Part shown: piece after piece, positions 52,027-62,749 of the stretch
Numbering within the stretch: position 1 is the first letter of the stretch
How the letters are laid out: each line of letters starts with the position of its first letter
Translations under genes and position numbers: made by a program
NCBI GenBank assembly: GCA_021835025.1
Contig: JAKBQY010000059.1
Location: 44,036-108,035, forward strand
From: Thermoplasmata archaeon
Lineage (GTDB): Archaea; Thermoplasmatota; Thermoplasmata; Thermoplasmatales; Thermoplasmataceae
Direction of reading: 5' to 3'
DNA length: 64,000 nt
Notes under the pieces: model-generated
Database searches by the model: none
What the model was told of the DNA's origin: nothing
What the model saw: the letters and a program-made list of their open reading frames with translations, nothing else

Positions 52027-52793
52027 TTTTTATCATCCTTCAAAATTTTTGCAAGTGATTCTATATCCACTGAAAAACCACATGCATTTTTATTTTTTAT
52101 TCTATAATTTCCTCCTGCTCCGATAAAATAATTGCTTGAATATACCTCAAAAATCAAGCCGTCATAGTAATTCATATATCTGACGGTCCCTGTGTCTATT
52201 ATTATTCTCGGGTCATTCAAATTTTTTCTCAAATCGTTCAGGAATGTTATATCTGATTCCTTGCCACGCCCATTTATCAGGTCTATTACTTCCCTTTTGG
52301 ATAATTCATCAATATCCATATTCTGTATTTCCATTATATTTCCATCGATAATATATGGTTTAACCCTTTCATAATTTTTTTTGCCTATCCTGTCTATAAA
52401 AATATTTGAAAGGCTGATATCTATATTAAAATCATAAATACCCATGCCTTCCATTGTGTTTATCAAAATCCTCAATATTTCTTCATTTGAACGTAGTTCA
52501 TCATTGTTTACAAACTCAATTCCCGCCTTCAATGTACTCTGGTTATATTTATTTAGGGCCTCATAGACATAGAAGATTCTTGTATTGTTCTTTAGATTCT
52601 TTGTTCTCAATATTGATGTAATATCCGGGTTTATGAGGTATAATTCATTGTTATACACAAATGGAATGCCATCTGATAGTCTTTTATCAAATCTTTCAAT
52701 TGAATTCAGAAAAATTTCAACATAACCGAAAGTGTCGAATGAATATCTAAGTTTCTTAATAATATTGTAAATCTGTAAATCCGGAAATACCAT
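52023..52793 (-). CDS. hisZ: HisRS-like ATP phosphoribosyltransferase regulatory subunit; supplied ORF begins at 52847, start MVFPDLQIY at 52793 preferred
   Basis: Class II aaRS-like fold signals (FGYVEIFLNSIERF, PDITSILRT, YDGLIFEVYSSNYFIGAGGNY); overlaps short hisG by 4 nt. Confidence 0.83.
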   Translation of the reverse strand: MVFPDLQIYNIIKKLRYSFDTFGYVEIFLNSIERFDKRLSDGIPFVYNNELYLINPDITSILRTKNLKNNTRIFYVYEALNKYNQSTLKAGIEFVNNDELRSNEEILRILINTMEGMGIYDFNIDISLSNIFIDRIGKKNYERVKPYIIDGNIMEIQNMDIDELSKREVIDLINGRGKESDITFLNDLRKNLNDPRIIIDTGTVRYMNYYDGLIFEVYSSNYFIGAGGNYRIKNKNACGFSVDIESLAKILKDDKK

Positions 52794-53100
52794 TTTCTGA
52801 CCTGTTTGTTGTTGATAAAACTTCTGGCAAACTATACAAATTACCAAACAGGCTATGATGATGTATACTTACGGCTATCTTAAATGCTTCCTGGCATGCG
52901 TTTCCGTAACAATACATCGATGTTGTCATAAGAAGTATATAATACAATATTATTTAAACCTAATTATATTCGCATTTTATTCATCGAACTAAATCCAGAA
53001 ACTAGTAATTATTTTAATATAATTATATAAATTGAGAATCAACATATGAAAGCCTGAAAATATTATAAAGAATAAAAAATTTTATCTACATGATAGTATT

Positions 53101-53718
53101 ATGTACCTAATGGCATATTTGCTGTTCCCCAAAAATATAACACTTACGCACAATATTTCGCTTGATGTTACCAGAGAGAAGGTTAAGGATGAGGAGGCAT
53201 TTGTTTTGCTTATACCTGAAAATAAAGCAACAAAAATTGTTGACCACATGAAATCCAAGCACAAATTCACCAATGCAGTGCCAAGCTTTAACAGAGGAGA
53301 GGAATATGGAATATCAAGAATGTTAATTCCCCCTTGGGAACTTCACATAAGGATTTATAATGAATCATATTTCCCCGGTTTTGCAAAGATAAATGCCCAT
53401 ATAGAGATAGCCAGAAAGTATCTACAGCATCTTAATTTTAAATATGTCCAACCGGTAATATATGAACCCTTCAAGTACTATAAGGAAATATTTTCTGAAT
53501 TTTTACTTGTTTATGAATCAAGATACATGGTGGATAATGTAAATGAAAATTACTGGTTCAGGCTTCTAAACCCAGAATCAAACTTGATTCCCTGGCTCCC
53601 CTCATCACTCATTTCATACACCATAAATGGAATAGCCAAAAAAGTTAAAAATATTATAAGTAAGGACGATTCCAATGAAACTCCAGGCATTATTCAATAT
53701 CCGGTAAAAAAATATTGA
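53101..53718 (+). CDS. hypothetical protein
   Basis: 205-aa intact ORF with non-biased composition. Confidence 0.65.
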   Translation: MYLMAYLLFPKNITLTHNISLDVTREKVKDEEAFVLLIPENKATKIVDHMKSKHKFTNAVPSFNRGEEYGISRMLIPPWELHIRIYNESYFPGFAKINAHIEIARKYLQHLNFKYVQPVIYEPFKYYKEIFSEFLLVYESRYMVDNVNENYWFRLLNPESNLIPWLPSSLISYTINGIAKKVKNIISKDDSNETPGIIQYPVKKY

Positions 53719-53727
53719 CTTTATACT

Positions 53728-54336
53728 TTACCTGAATCCTGAAAATTTTCTATTTTTAAGTATTATTTCATATATGAATGAATGGATTTTTCCATCCTGT
53801 ACCATCAAATCATATCTATTGTCGTATGTCATAAGAGAAAAAAAATTGCAGGTGAAATCTATATTAGGATCTGATTCATATAAATGTATTTCCCTATTTT
53901 TCTGGATAAATGCGATTATGTCAGCTATTTTTATTGTTAAAAAGGGAGTTTTTGAAACTATTGCAAATTCCGCCATTTGAAAGAATAACAAATAATTATC
54001 ATTTAGTCCAACCATGCTTTCTATCCTGTTTTTAGTGAGGAATTGATTGTAAATATCAAAATTTTGGTTTTTAATAATTGCATGGTAATGTGTATTTATG
54101 TTATATTGGTTTATAATGTCATTTATATTTTTATTCCCTATTTTTTTAATACTATAATTGAAGCTAAGGTGGTTATAAATTGTAAATGGTATGATACTAA
54201 TGGATGTTACTATTAAAAAATAAAGAGCAAGATTTATTAAAAAAATATAAATTGATTGGCTTATTAAAAAACTATAAATGGAAATAATAAAGGAGATCAA
54301 AAACATTGAAAGAAAAAAATATCTGTTTTTTATCAT
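53728..54336 (-). CDS. hypothetical membrane protein
   Basis: 202 aa with N-terminal TM hairpin. Confidence 0.6.
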   Translation of the reverse strand: MIKNRYFFLSMFLISFIISIYSFLISQSIYIFLINLALYFLIVTSISIIPFTIYNHLSFNYSIKKIGNKNINDIINQYNINTHYHAIIKNQNFDIYNQFLTKNRIESMVGLNDNYLLFFQMAEFAIVSKTPFLTIKIADIIAFIQKNREIHLYESDPNIDFTCNFFSLMTYDNRYDLMVQDGKIHSFIYEIILKNRKFSGFR

Positions 54337-54832
54337 GTTTAAATAATAATGTTTTATAATATTTTAAATTATCATATTTATATAACCAGTCAGTTCAATG
54401 TGGACGAGAACTATCAACTGGAATTCGCTGTTTTGTTTTCATTCCTCTTCGGTACTTTCCCTGGGGATTCAGAGAAATTATCCTATAGAGATGACTTTTA
54501 CATAATATACCAAAAAATTAATCTAATTTGAATGGAAGGCCTTAACATAAAAGGAATGATCCATACTTAATGAATAGCTAATTATTTTAGGATTTTTTCT
54601 CAAGAGTGTTATAAAATAAATTCCACCGGTATCCATTATACTGAAATTATCACCATCTATGAATCCACTATCCATGTTTGAGGGGTTAATATTTTTTTTA
54701 GTCCATCCCAACCTTTAGCACACTGGAAAATGTATGAAAAGGACCTAACAGGCAATTGCCACCATAGGTAAATTAAAAACTCCAACTGGTAGTTAAAGAT
54801 AAAAATTGTAAATAAGGTGTAAAAATAATATT

Positions 54833-55705
54833 TTAATTAATTTTTATATTGTATTCATTCAGCAATTTTCTAGCTTCTTCTTCCAGTTTCTTTCTTTCTT
54901 CCGGACTGGTTTTCATTATTGGTTCTCTGGGGGAACCCACATCGTTTCCAGTCATGATTTCGACAAGGTCATAGGTTGCAGACCATGGGGCATATTTTTT
55001 AGCTATATTTGCAAGATTATTAAGTAAAAATTGATATTTTATCCCTTCTTGGTTATTATAATTTTCAGAAATCTTTTTTATAATATTATAACCATAATTT
55101 CCCGCACCCGAAACAAAACCATCAAGATTTTCCCTATATGCGGATAATATATACTCATCAGGCCCTGTATATACCTTTATATTATCAACATTGTTTTTTG
55201 TTTCAAGCATTTCTTCCATGTTATATGTTGTTTCCTTTATTCCTATTACGTTTCCACCATTTTTTTTAATTTCGTTTACCATATCATATGTAATATTGTA
55301 TCCTGTTGTTGCCGGGAAATTATATATTATAGTAGGGTATAACCTGGATATTTTAACATAGTAGTTTACAAGCCATTCCCTCTTTAAGCCTGTGAAATAG
55401 TAGGGTGGTAGGGCCGCAATTGCATATATTTTATTTTTTTTTGCATAATCCGCAAGTTCAATGGAATCACCCAGATTTAATGACCCGGATTGTAGAATAA
55501 TATGATCCGGTACGTGTGAAAATATGTCGACTAGGTATTTCTTTTCATTGGTATTCAATGAAGGGCCTAAGCCGGTGCTTCCTGCCAGAAATAAAAAGTC
55601 CATATCATTTTTTAATAAATTCTCCCCATGCTTCAGTATTTTATCCTTATGTATTTTATTCTCAACAAACGGTGTAACGATTGGAATTATACTTGTTTTA
55701 TCCAT
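54833..55705 (-). CDS. DapA-family aldolase, 2-keto-3-deoxygluconate-aldolase-like
   Basis: SIIPIVTPF, FLAGSTGLGPSLNTNEK, IIYNFPATTGYNITYDMV, VIGIKETTYN. Confidence 0.88.
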   Translation of the reverse strand: MDKTSIIPIVTPFVENKIHKDKILKHGENLLKNDMDFLFLAGSTGLGPSLNTNEKKYLVDIFSHVPDHIILQSGSLNLGDSIELADYAKKNKIYAIAALPPYYFTGLKREWLVNYYVKISRLYPTIIYNFPATTGYNITYDMVNEIKKNGGNVIGIKETTYNMEEMLETKNNVDNIKVYTGPDEYILSAYRENLDGFVSGAGNYGYNIIKKISENYNNQEGIKYQFLLNNLANIAKKYAPWSATYDLVEIMTGNDVGSPREPIMKTSPEERKKLEEEARKLLNEYNIKIN

Positions 55706-55922
55706 AACATAATAGTTATTCGTTGTATTTAATTTTTATTTAAATGCCCGATTTCGGTGGGATTTGATATATTGCCGAAATTGATTGGGATACCATTCTT
55801 TTGAATAATATATCGATGTATCTCAATAATCTCTGCAATTGAAATATTGCATTAATTACCTAATGTTATTTTTTCAAAAATTGTAAGGAATAAAAATATA
55901 TTCATTGAAATCATAATTATAT

Positions 55923-56522
55923 ATGAGAAGAGTTTCCGGCATAATTTTGGCAGCGGGATTATCAAAAAGATTTAACGGGAATAAATTATTTTTTGAAATA
56001 AATCATAAAAAATTAATAGAATATGTAATGGAAAATGCCAATAAATCAAGGTTATATGAAAAGATCATTGTAATTAATGATGTAAATAGCTTTAAAAAAA
56101 TTATATACAACAATTTTAAACTGATAATAAATAATAATTATTCCAGCGGAATGTCAACATCTATAAAAAGTGGTATTGAAAATGTTTCAAGCAATTCCGA
56201 GGGTGCAATGATCATTCTTGGAGATGCACCCCTTGTAAAGGAAGGTATTATTAATAAACTCATTGATGAATATTCAAGGCATGATAAGGGAATGGTTGGT
56301 GTGTACCATAATGATGATATACGCAACCCCGTTATATTTTCAAGAGGATATTTTGGTGATTTAAAAAGTATAACAGGAGACCGGGGAGCGAAATCAATAG
56401 TAAAGAAACATATGGATGATTTTTTCAAAGTAGATATTGATGATGAATGCCTCATGGACATTGATTCGGTTGAAGATGCTATCAAATTTGAAAACATTCT
56501 CAGGAAAAATAATAAAATATAA
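55923..56522 (+). CDS. MobA/MocA-like nucleotidyltransferase
   Basis: SGIILAAGLSKRFNGNKLFFEI, SSGMSTSIKSGIE, MIILGDAPLV, GDRGAKSIVKK. Confidence 0.9.
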   Translation: MRRVSGIILAAGLSKRFNGNKLFFEINHKKLIEYVMENANKSRLYEKIIVINDVNSFKKIIYNNFKLIINNNYSSGMSTSIKSGIENVSSNSEGAMIILGDAPLVKEGIINKLIDEYSRHDKGMVGVYHNDDIRNPVIFSRGYFGDLKSITGDRGAKSIVKKHMDDFFKVDIDDECLMDIDSVEDAIKFENILRKNNKI

Positions 56523-56539
56523 TATCCGCATTTAACAAC

Positions 56540-57268
56540 ATGAAAATAAAACTTATCGGCATTCAGTCAAGGCGAATGGAATATAATAAAGCACTTGATT
56601 TTATTTCAAGTTTGGAACCAGAAAAGGATGAGGTAATTATCCTACCGGAAAAATGGATCACCGAAAATATGGACTATGATAAATTAAATCACCTGATAGA
56701 TAGAATAAATTTTGAAAATACTATTATTCCTGGAAGTTTTTCCTTTTATGACGGGGAACTTTACAATAGGTCATTTCTAATAGACCACAAAAAGATAGTA
56801 GGATACCAGGATAAGATAAACCTTTATATGGACGAAAAAAAGAGATACCAACATGGAAACTCTATAAACATTTTTAAAATAAACAATATAAAAATTGGTA
56901 TATTGATATGCTATGATATTGATTTTCCTGCATATCCGAGGAAATTATTTTATAATAATTGTGATATTATAATAAATCCATCATTGGTTAATTCAAAATT
57001 CCACGATGAGTGGCATATGTATATAAAAGCAAGATCACTGGAAAATAGAATTGCAATAGCATCAATCAATTCAATATCTGACAATTTTCTAGGGGATTCT
57101 ATAATAGTCTCACCTTACGAGTTTGATATTGGTATCAAGTTAAGGTCAATATATGAAAAAAATAAAAATGTATCAATGGAAATAAATACCAATGATTATT
57201 ATGAATCCAGGCTTAAACGGATGAATGATGAAACAAATGCCGATTCAGTCGGCATCAATAATGTTTAA
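56540..57268 (+). CDS. carbon-nitrogen hydrolase (nitrilase superfamily)
   Basis: Glu-Lys-Cys pattern: VIILPEKW, GYQDKINLY, IGILICYDIDFPAYPR. Confidence 0.9.
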   Translation: MKIKLIGIQSRRMEYNKALDFISSLEPEKDEVIILPEKWITENMDYDKLNHLIDRINFENTIIPGSFSFYDGELYNRSFLIDHKKIVGYQDKINLYMDEKKRYQHGNSINIFKINNIKIGILICYDIDFPAYPRKLFYNNCDIIINPSLVNSKFHDEWHMYIKARSLENRIAIASINSISDNFLGDSIIVSPYEFDIGIKLRSIYEKNKNVSMEINTNDYYESRLKRMNDETNADSVGINNV

Positions 57269-57292
57269 TAATAAATTTGCATATTAAAGCCC

Positions 57293-57736
57293 ATGATTGA
57301 TATAAGTGAAAAGAAAATTATTTTGAGAGATGCCATGGCAACAGGAACGATACATCTTAAAATGGATACAGTGAAAAAAATAACTGGCAGGGAGGTGAAG
57401 AAGGGAGATGTAATAGAAACTGCCAAAATTGCCGGTACAATGGCTGTAAAAAATACCTCCGCCAATATTCCATATTGCCATCCGATTCCAGTTTCAGCCA
57501 TAGATTTTGAATTTAAAATCAATGAGGACAACATTGAATCATCCTGCCACGTTAGGGCTATCTACAGAACTGGTGTTGAAATGGAGGCAATAAATGGTGT
57601 TTTAACTTCATTGTTGACAATCTGGGATATGGTGAAATATCTCGAAAAGGATGATACTGGAAATTATCCAGAAACTTCAATATACAATGTTCATGTAATT
57701 TATAAAAAAAAGGAGGAGATAAATGCACCACAGTGA
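57293..57736 (+). CDS. moaC: molybdenum cofactor biosynthesis protein MoaC
   Basis: MIDISEKKIILRDAMATGTI, KKGDVIETAKIAGTMAVKNTSANIPYCHPIPVSAIDFEF, VEMEAINGVLTSLLTIWDMVK. Confidence 0.96.
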   Translation: MIDISEKKIILRDAMATGTIHLKMDTVKKITGREVKKGDVIETAKIAGTMAVKNTSANIPYCHPIPVSAIDFEFKINEDNIESSCHVRAIYRTGVEMEAINGVLTSLLTIWDMVKYLEKDDTGNYPETSIYNVHVIYKKKEEINAPQ

Positions 57737-58187
57737 TGTTAAATATGATCTGAGATATCTTATAATAACCGTTTCCTCCTCAAGGAATAAAGATAATGAC
57801 GTTTCAGGAAAAATTATGGCAGACTTAATTAAACAGAATTGTTCAAGGTCAATGGTAAGGGATGATGAGGTCCAGATTTTAAATGAACTGTTTTATAATT
57901 ATAATAAATACGATGTTTTTATATATATAGGTGGAACTGGGGCTTCAAAATTTGACCAGACTTCACTATCCATAAGAAAAATATGTGAAAAGGAAATTCC
58001 TGGATTTGGAGAAGTATTCAGAAGTAGATCTGGTGGAATTTTCCCCTATCTTTCAGATGCATCCCTGTTTATTTATAAAGGAAAGATAATTTTTACGCTT
58101 CCTGGTTCAGAGCAGGCCCAGAATATAGCATTTGGCATTATAAAGGAAATTGTGGGCCATCTTTATCATGAAGTAAATAAGGAATAA
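57723..58187 (+). CDS. moaB: molybdenum cofactor biosynthesis protein MoaB/MogA family
   Basis: YLIITVSSSRNKDNDVSG, YIGGTGASKFDQTSLSIRKICEKEIPGFGEVFRSRS, FTLPGSEQA. Confidence 0.92.
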   Translation: MHHSDVKYDLRYLIITVSSSRNKDNDVSGKIMADLIKQNCSRSMVRDDEVQILNELFYNYNKYDVFIYIGGTGASKFDQTSLSIRKICEKEIPGFGEVFRSRSGGIFPYLSDASLFIYKGKIIFTLPGSEQAQNIAFGIIKEIVGHLYHEVNKE

Positions 58188-58228
58188 ATATATGCAAATA
58201 TTTTTATAAAACTAAATTATTATATTGT

Positions 58229-59026
58229 GTGTATCTATCAAATAATTTAAAAAAATCCTATTATGTGTTCAGATCTGTGAAAAATAGCTTGCGTGTTATT
58301 AATACTCTGCGAAAATGGTCTAATGACGAGTATATGGTGGTTGATATAGAACTCAAAAATGGGATTAGATTTAAAAAAGTACCGGTTGGCGCAGCCTGGG
58401 CCATTATCAATTATTATTACTGGTCAAATAAATTTAATTCATATTCAAAGGTTGATATGGACGTTTTTTATAATATATGCAAGGACATATACAGCAAATT
58501 GAAAGGTGCATGCATGGAATGGCCTGCTAAATTATGGGGACTTCAGGGAACACATGGTATTCTCTTCATGATTGTCAGAAAATACAAACCAGAAATATTA
58601 ATTGAAACCGGCATATCCCGAGGGTATTCATCGTATTTTATTCTTTCCGCAATAAAATTGAATGGAAATGGTAAGCTTATAAGTATTGATGTGGCCGATG
58701 AAATTGAACTATGCAAAAATAAATACATAGTTGGATGGCTTGTCCCAGATGATTTAAGGAAAAACTGGGAGGTGGTCAGGGGACTAACAAGTGATGTTTT
58801 GCCAAAATTAACTGGAAATGTGGATATATTTATGCATGACTCCCTGCATACACAGGATAATATGACGTATGAATACGATTGGGCATATGGTAAGTTAAAA
58901 GAAGGAGGAATACTTATATCGGATGATATTGATTTAAACTATGCGTGGAAAAATTTTATCAAATCGCATAAAAATATGGAAGAAATAATAAAAAGTGTTA
59001 CAACTGGAGTTTCAATAAAAGTATAA
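58229..59026 (+). CDS. class I SAM methyltransferase-like (CmcI / cephalosporin hydroxylase-like); GTG start
   Basis: ILIETGISRGYSSYFILSAIK, KLISIDVADE, VDIFMHDSLHTQDNMTYEYDWAYGKLKEGGILISDDID. Confidence 0.75.
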   Translation: MYLSNNLKKSYYVFRSVKNSLRVINTLRKWSNDEYMVVDIELKNGIRFKKVPVGAAWAIINYYYWSNKFNSYSKVDMDVFYNICKDIYSKLKGACMEWPAKLWGLQGTHGILFMIVRKYKPEILIETGISRGYSSYFILSAIKLNGNGKLISIDVADEIELCKNKYIVGWLVPDDLRKNWEVVRGLTSDVLPKLTGNVDIFMHDSLHTQDNMTYEYDWAYGKLKEGGILISDDIDLNYAWKNFIKSHKNMEEIIKSVTTGVSIKV

Positions 59027-59200
59027 AAATAATTTATGCCCTTTTTATTGTATTTTTCGTATAATCCAGGACTTATTTGGTTTATTTCATATGCATTTAT
59101 TTCATGTCATATAATACGCGTAGAAGTTTACAATAGAATCTGTATTTAAGTCAAAACCACCTACCATACCTATTTTTTTATTTAAATTTACATTGAATTT

Positions 59201-61141
59201 TCACCTTAATTTTGAAATTACTTCAGGTATCAATAAATTTGCAGGGCCAGAAAGAGTGCCCTGATTAAAGGGCATTGTGGCAATCCAGTCATTGTCAATG
59301 TATACCGTATTATTTCCCATTTCACCATTTTCTGGTTTGCTTGATGTAATTTCCATGTTGTTTAATATTAAACTGTTTCCACTGGGAATATAATCAATTT
59401 TCATCTGATTTAAAAGCTGTTTTACCCATTGTAAAGGTTCATTAAAGTTTAGGCAGAAATCCAAAAACTCTTTTATCCCATCTAAAATGGAAAAATTAAT
59501 TATTATTTCTCCAACCTTTCTTTGAATCTTATTATTTAAAATAATATAACAGTCATTTCCCCATTCATTTTTACACATACCGACATTATTTACTATAATT
59601 CCATTTTTATCCCTTAAATGCTTTACCTGAGTTTTATTTAAAATATTCTCTGCGATTTTTAATACATCAATATTTTCATTTTTATCAAAATTAAGCATGC
59701 TTAAAGTGTAAATATCCAGCATAAACATGGATGAGATATTAGATTTTGATGTTAGGAATAAAACCTTAATTTTATAGGATTTGAAAACATCTACCAGCAT
59801 ATGTATAAATTTATTTACACTCATATTTCCCATATTATTCATTTTAATTCTTTTAATAATCTCGTAAAAATCGTAAATCACTGCAATGCATGTAAAATCC
59901 TTGGAAATATTTCCAATGAAACCAATAATTTCAAGGGCAATCAAGTGGGCAGTTCTTGTAATGCCATTTGAATTTGGGGGATTTACATTTGTTAATATGT
60001 CTTCCGATATAATGAATGCATTTAAATTTTTATTCTGTGTTGCCAGTGGGAATTTTTTGTAATTTTGAATGTTATTAAAAACAAAAATTTTCTGGTAAAA
60101 TAATTTTTCATTTGTCATATATTTTATTGCCTTATTTAAGTCCTCGTCATTTAAAATGATAAGTAAAGATTCATTAAGAAAAATATTCTTTGTAAATAAT
60201 TCACCAAATTTCCTGTCAAAATTTTTTGAAAGTTCTTCATCTAAATAATTAACAAATAATTTTTCTCCAATTTTTTGGGTACTCTCTGCAAATGTATTAT
60301 TATAGGAGAAATCGTGATCTGTTTGATTTTTTTCCAATATATTTTTTCTTTTAAGTTTAAGTTTTTCCTGCTGGTTAGAAACATCCATGCTGTTCAAGGA
60401 GTCATAATCATTATTGGTATGACCATTTTTTATCCCATTAAAATTATTGGAATACTTTTTATCCTCACCCAATATTATCTCTTTATTCATTAATTTGTAT
60501 AAATTTGCACGGTAAATATATATCATATTGTTTTTATTTACAAAGAACTCTCCCAAAGGAAATATGTTTTCAAGATAAAAAGACCTGTAGGTTGATTTTT
60601 TTTCATATTGCCAATCAAATTCAACATTGATATTATCCCTAAAATTTTCTATTATTTTTTTTCTTCGATCATTTGGATCTTCACGGATATCGCTTTCTAC
60701 TAAAATAATTCTAATCCGGAATTTATCCTCATTTATTGAATATTTTGAATGTGAAAAAATATTATGTAAGTTGGAAAACCAGAAAATAATGCCCTGTTTA
60801 TTTCCAATATTTGAAATAAATTTAGAAAAACCTTTTAAATCCAGGCCTGATTCTTCATGCTCATTGTAATAATATTGGTCAATTAGTTTTTTGGATATAT
60901 ATGAATTATTTGCTTTTGGCAATAGGTCAACGGACGATATTTTAATGTATTTTTTCAAAATGGATGGCCTCGTATTTGTGTTTAAATATACATGCATCCT
61001 ATCATTATTTTTATAATAAAAAATACCAAAAGTCCTTCCTAAAACAGCCAGCATTTTATTGCCATAATTATTTCCTTCCCTTTCCTGCACAATCTCAAAC
61101 CATTTTCCGGAAATCCACATTAAAACCTGCAATAATATCAC
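59201..61141 (-). CDS. large protein of unknown function, paralog of the product at 62746-64000; DUF835-like segment possible
   Basis: 646 aa; C-terminal ~300 aa shares layout and motifs with the 62746 product (YIDNDWIATM vs YVDNNFGATM; EWGNDCYIILNNKIQRKVGEIIINFSILDGIKEFLDFCL vs EYGNDCYVFNNYGIQRIINKLRINFSIVDGLKEFLVSSL). Confidence 0.65.
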   Translation of the reverse strand: MILLQVLMWISGKWFEIVQEREGNNYGNKMLAVLGRTFGIFYYKNNDRMHVYLNTNTRPSILKKYIKISSVDLLPKANNSYISKKLIDQYYYNEHEESGLDLKGFSKFISNIGNKQGIIFWFSNLHNIFSHSKYSINEDKFRIRIILVESDIREDPNDRRKKIIENFRDNINVEFDWQYEKKSTYRSFYLENIFPLGEFFVNKNNMIYIYRANLYKLMNKEIILGEDKKYSNNFNGIKNGHTNNDYDSLNSMDVSNQQEKLKLKRKNILEKNQTDHDFSYNNTFAESTQKIGEKLFVNYLDEELSKNFDRKFGELFTKNIFLNESLLIILNDEDLNKAIKYMTNEKLFYQKIFVFNNIQNYKKFPLATQNKNLNAFIISEDILTNVNPPNSNGITRTAHLIALEIIGFIGNISKDFTCIAVIYDFYEIIKRIKMNNMGNMSVNKFIHMLVDVFKSYKIKVLFLTSKSNISSMFMLDIYTLSMLNFDKNENIDVLKIAENILNKTQVKHLRDKNGIIVNNVGMCKNEWGNDCYIILNNKIQRKVGEIIINFSILDGIKEFLDFCLNFNEPLQWVKQLLNQMKIDYIPSGNSLILNNMEITSSKPENGEMGNNTVYIDNDWIATMPFNQGTLSGPANLLIPEVISKLR

Positions 61142-61213
61142 AATCTATCTACTTAAAATTTGTCATACAATATCAGCCATTATTTTTAAATTTATATTTA
61201 GCGATGGTAATAC

Positions 61214-62749
61214 TCACCGTTCAACTGGATTTATAATATGTTTATCAATATTCTTTTCCCTGCTGCCTATTGAAACAATAAATCCCATAAAAACGAGAGG
61301 GAGAAAATATATAGCCCATACAAGATTTACTATAAGGGGATATAACAATACATTATTATGGGAATACAATCTTGATATCCCATTATAAACGGCGAAAAAA
61401 AGTCCTGAAAAAACTACAACCTGTGTAAGCATTGAAAAATTTTCAATTTTTTTCCTTTTGATTTTTTTGTTCCCTTTAGGGGTCACCACAAATGAGAATT
61501 TACGCTTGAACATCCATTTAAAAAATGATTTTGTTACCTCAAAAAATTCTAGGAGCTCAACAGTTTGGTGGAGAATATACCCCTTTAATCTGTATTCTTT
61601 ATTTTTTCTTATCATAAATACAAAGCTTATGCTTCCTGCAAGAATATATGGAATAATTATAAGGAAATATAACAGGGGATTTATTTTAATAAAAGAAACA
61701 CCGAACACCAAAAATACAATTGGAGAAAGCAAATATGCCAATGTTACAGGACCCTTCACAATCCAGTAAGCAGTTCCAGATAAATAATCAATGAAGCTTG
61801 AGAAGCTAAGATTTTCCCTGATAAGATCAGGAAGCAATTGAAATCCCCCAAGGGACCATCTACCCTGCTGTTTTAAATATGAATTTAGGGTTCGGGGGGA
61901 TTCACCATACCATATTCCAGGAAAATCAACATATTCTGATATGTACCCCCTTGCATGAAGCATAACCGATGTTGAAATATCCTCGGTTACCGTATTCTCC
62001 TTCATAAAACCCACCTCTTTTATATGTGAAATTCTAAATGTTGTTCCTGAACCAAGGCTAAATGCGGAATTTAGATTTCTTCCCCTCATAATTATCCTTA
62101 AAAATGGGATTTGTTGGTAATAGGCACCCTTTGCAATCAACGTATTTGATTCGCTGTAAAATTGGGGAACCTGTACCATCGACACTCTTGTATTATTAAA
62201 ATGTATAATTACATAATCATAAAATATAGATGATGGTCTTTGATCGGCATCAAAAACCGTGAATAAATCATAATTTTTTGAAATCATTTTTAATGCGTTA
62301 TTTATTGCACCAGCTTTAAAACCAGTTCTATTATCTCTATGTATATACTCTATACCATTATTTTTACAAAAATTATACATTTCATCCGAAATTTCCCTGT
62401 TTGTTGAATCATCCAGAAGAAAGGTTTTCCCGAAACCGTATCTTAATATAGCTGATTTTACTGAAAGCAATGTTAATTTTAAAATTTCCGTATCCTCATT
62501 ATATGAGGTTACTAAGGCCGCTACCTTGTATATTTTTTCAACAGTTACTGGAAAAACAGCAATCATATTGTAATTTTTTGACCGTTTATAATGAATAATA
62601 TATACAAAAAGGGTGAAAAAACCCAGGGTAAATCCAAACCATATAAGGTATGTAAGCCAGATAAAATAGATATTTATGAATGTTAAAAATGTTATGTATC
62701 CCGGAATTATTATTAAAATTAAGACCATTAAGACATTCAATATTTTCAT
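61214..62749 (-). CDS. processive GT2 glycosyltransferase (cellulose-synthase-like)
   Basis: VAALVTSYNEDTEILKLTLLSV, DLFTVFDADQRPS, VTEDISTSVMLHARGYISEYVDFPGIWYGESPRTLNSYLKQQGRWSLGGFQL (QxxRW), flanking TM helices. Confidence 0.9.
   Translation of the reverse strand: MKILNVLMVLILIIIPGYITFLTFINIYFIWLTYLIWFGFTLGFFTLFVYIIHYKRSKNYNMIAVFPVTVEKIYKVAALVTSYNEDTEILKLTLLSVKSAILRYGFGKTFLLDDSTNREISDEMYNFCKNNGIEYIHRDNRTGFKAGAINNALKMISKNYDLFTVFDADQRPSSIFYDYVIIHFNNTRVSMVQVPQFYSESNTLIAKGAYYQQIPFLRIIMRGRNLNSAFSLGSGTTFRISHIKEVGFMKENTVTEDISTSVMLHARGYISEYVDFPGIWYGESPRTLNSYLKQQGRWSLGGFQLLPDLIRENLSFSSFIDYLSGTAYWIVKGPVTLAYLLSPIVFLVFGVSFIKINPLLYFLIIIPYILAGSISFVFMIRKNKEYRLKGYILHQTVELLEFFEVTKSFFKWMFKRKFSFVVTPKGNKKIKRKKIENFSMLTQVVVFSGLFFAVYNGISRLYSHNNVLLYPLIVNLVWAIYFLPLVFMGFIVSIGSREKNIDKHIINPVER

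Noticed and set aside
54523-54711. 62-aa minus-strand ORF MGWTKKNINPSNMDSGFIDGDNF...
   Set aside because: Possibly real, but too short and without motif support to list as a gene.
56138-56497. 119-aa minus-strand ORF
   Set aside because: Antisense within the MocA-like gene.
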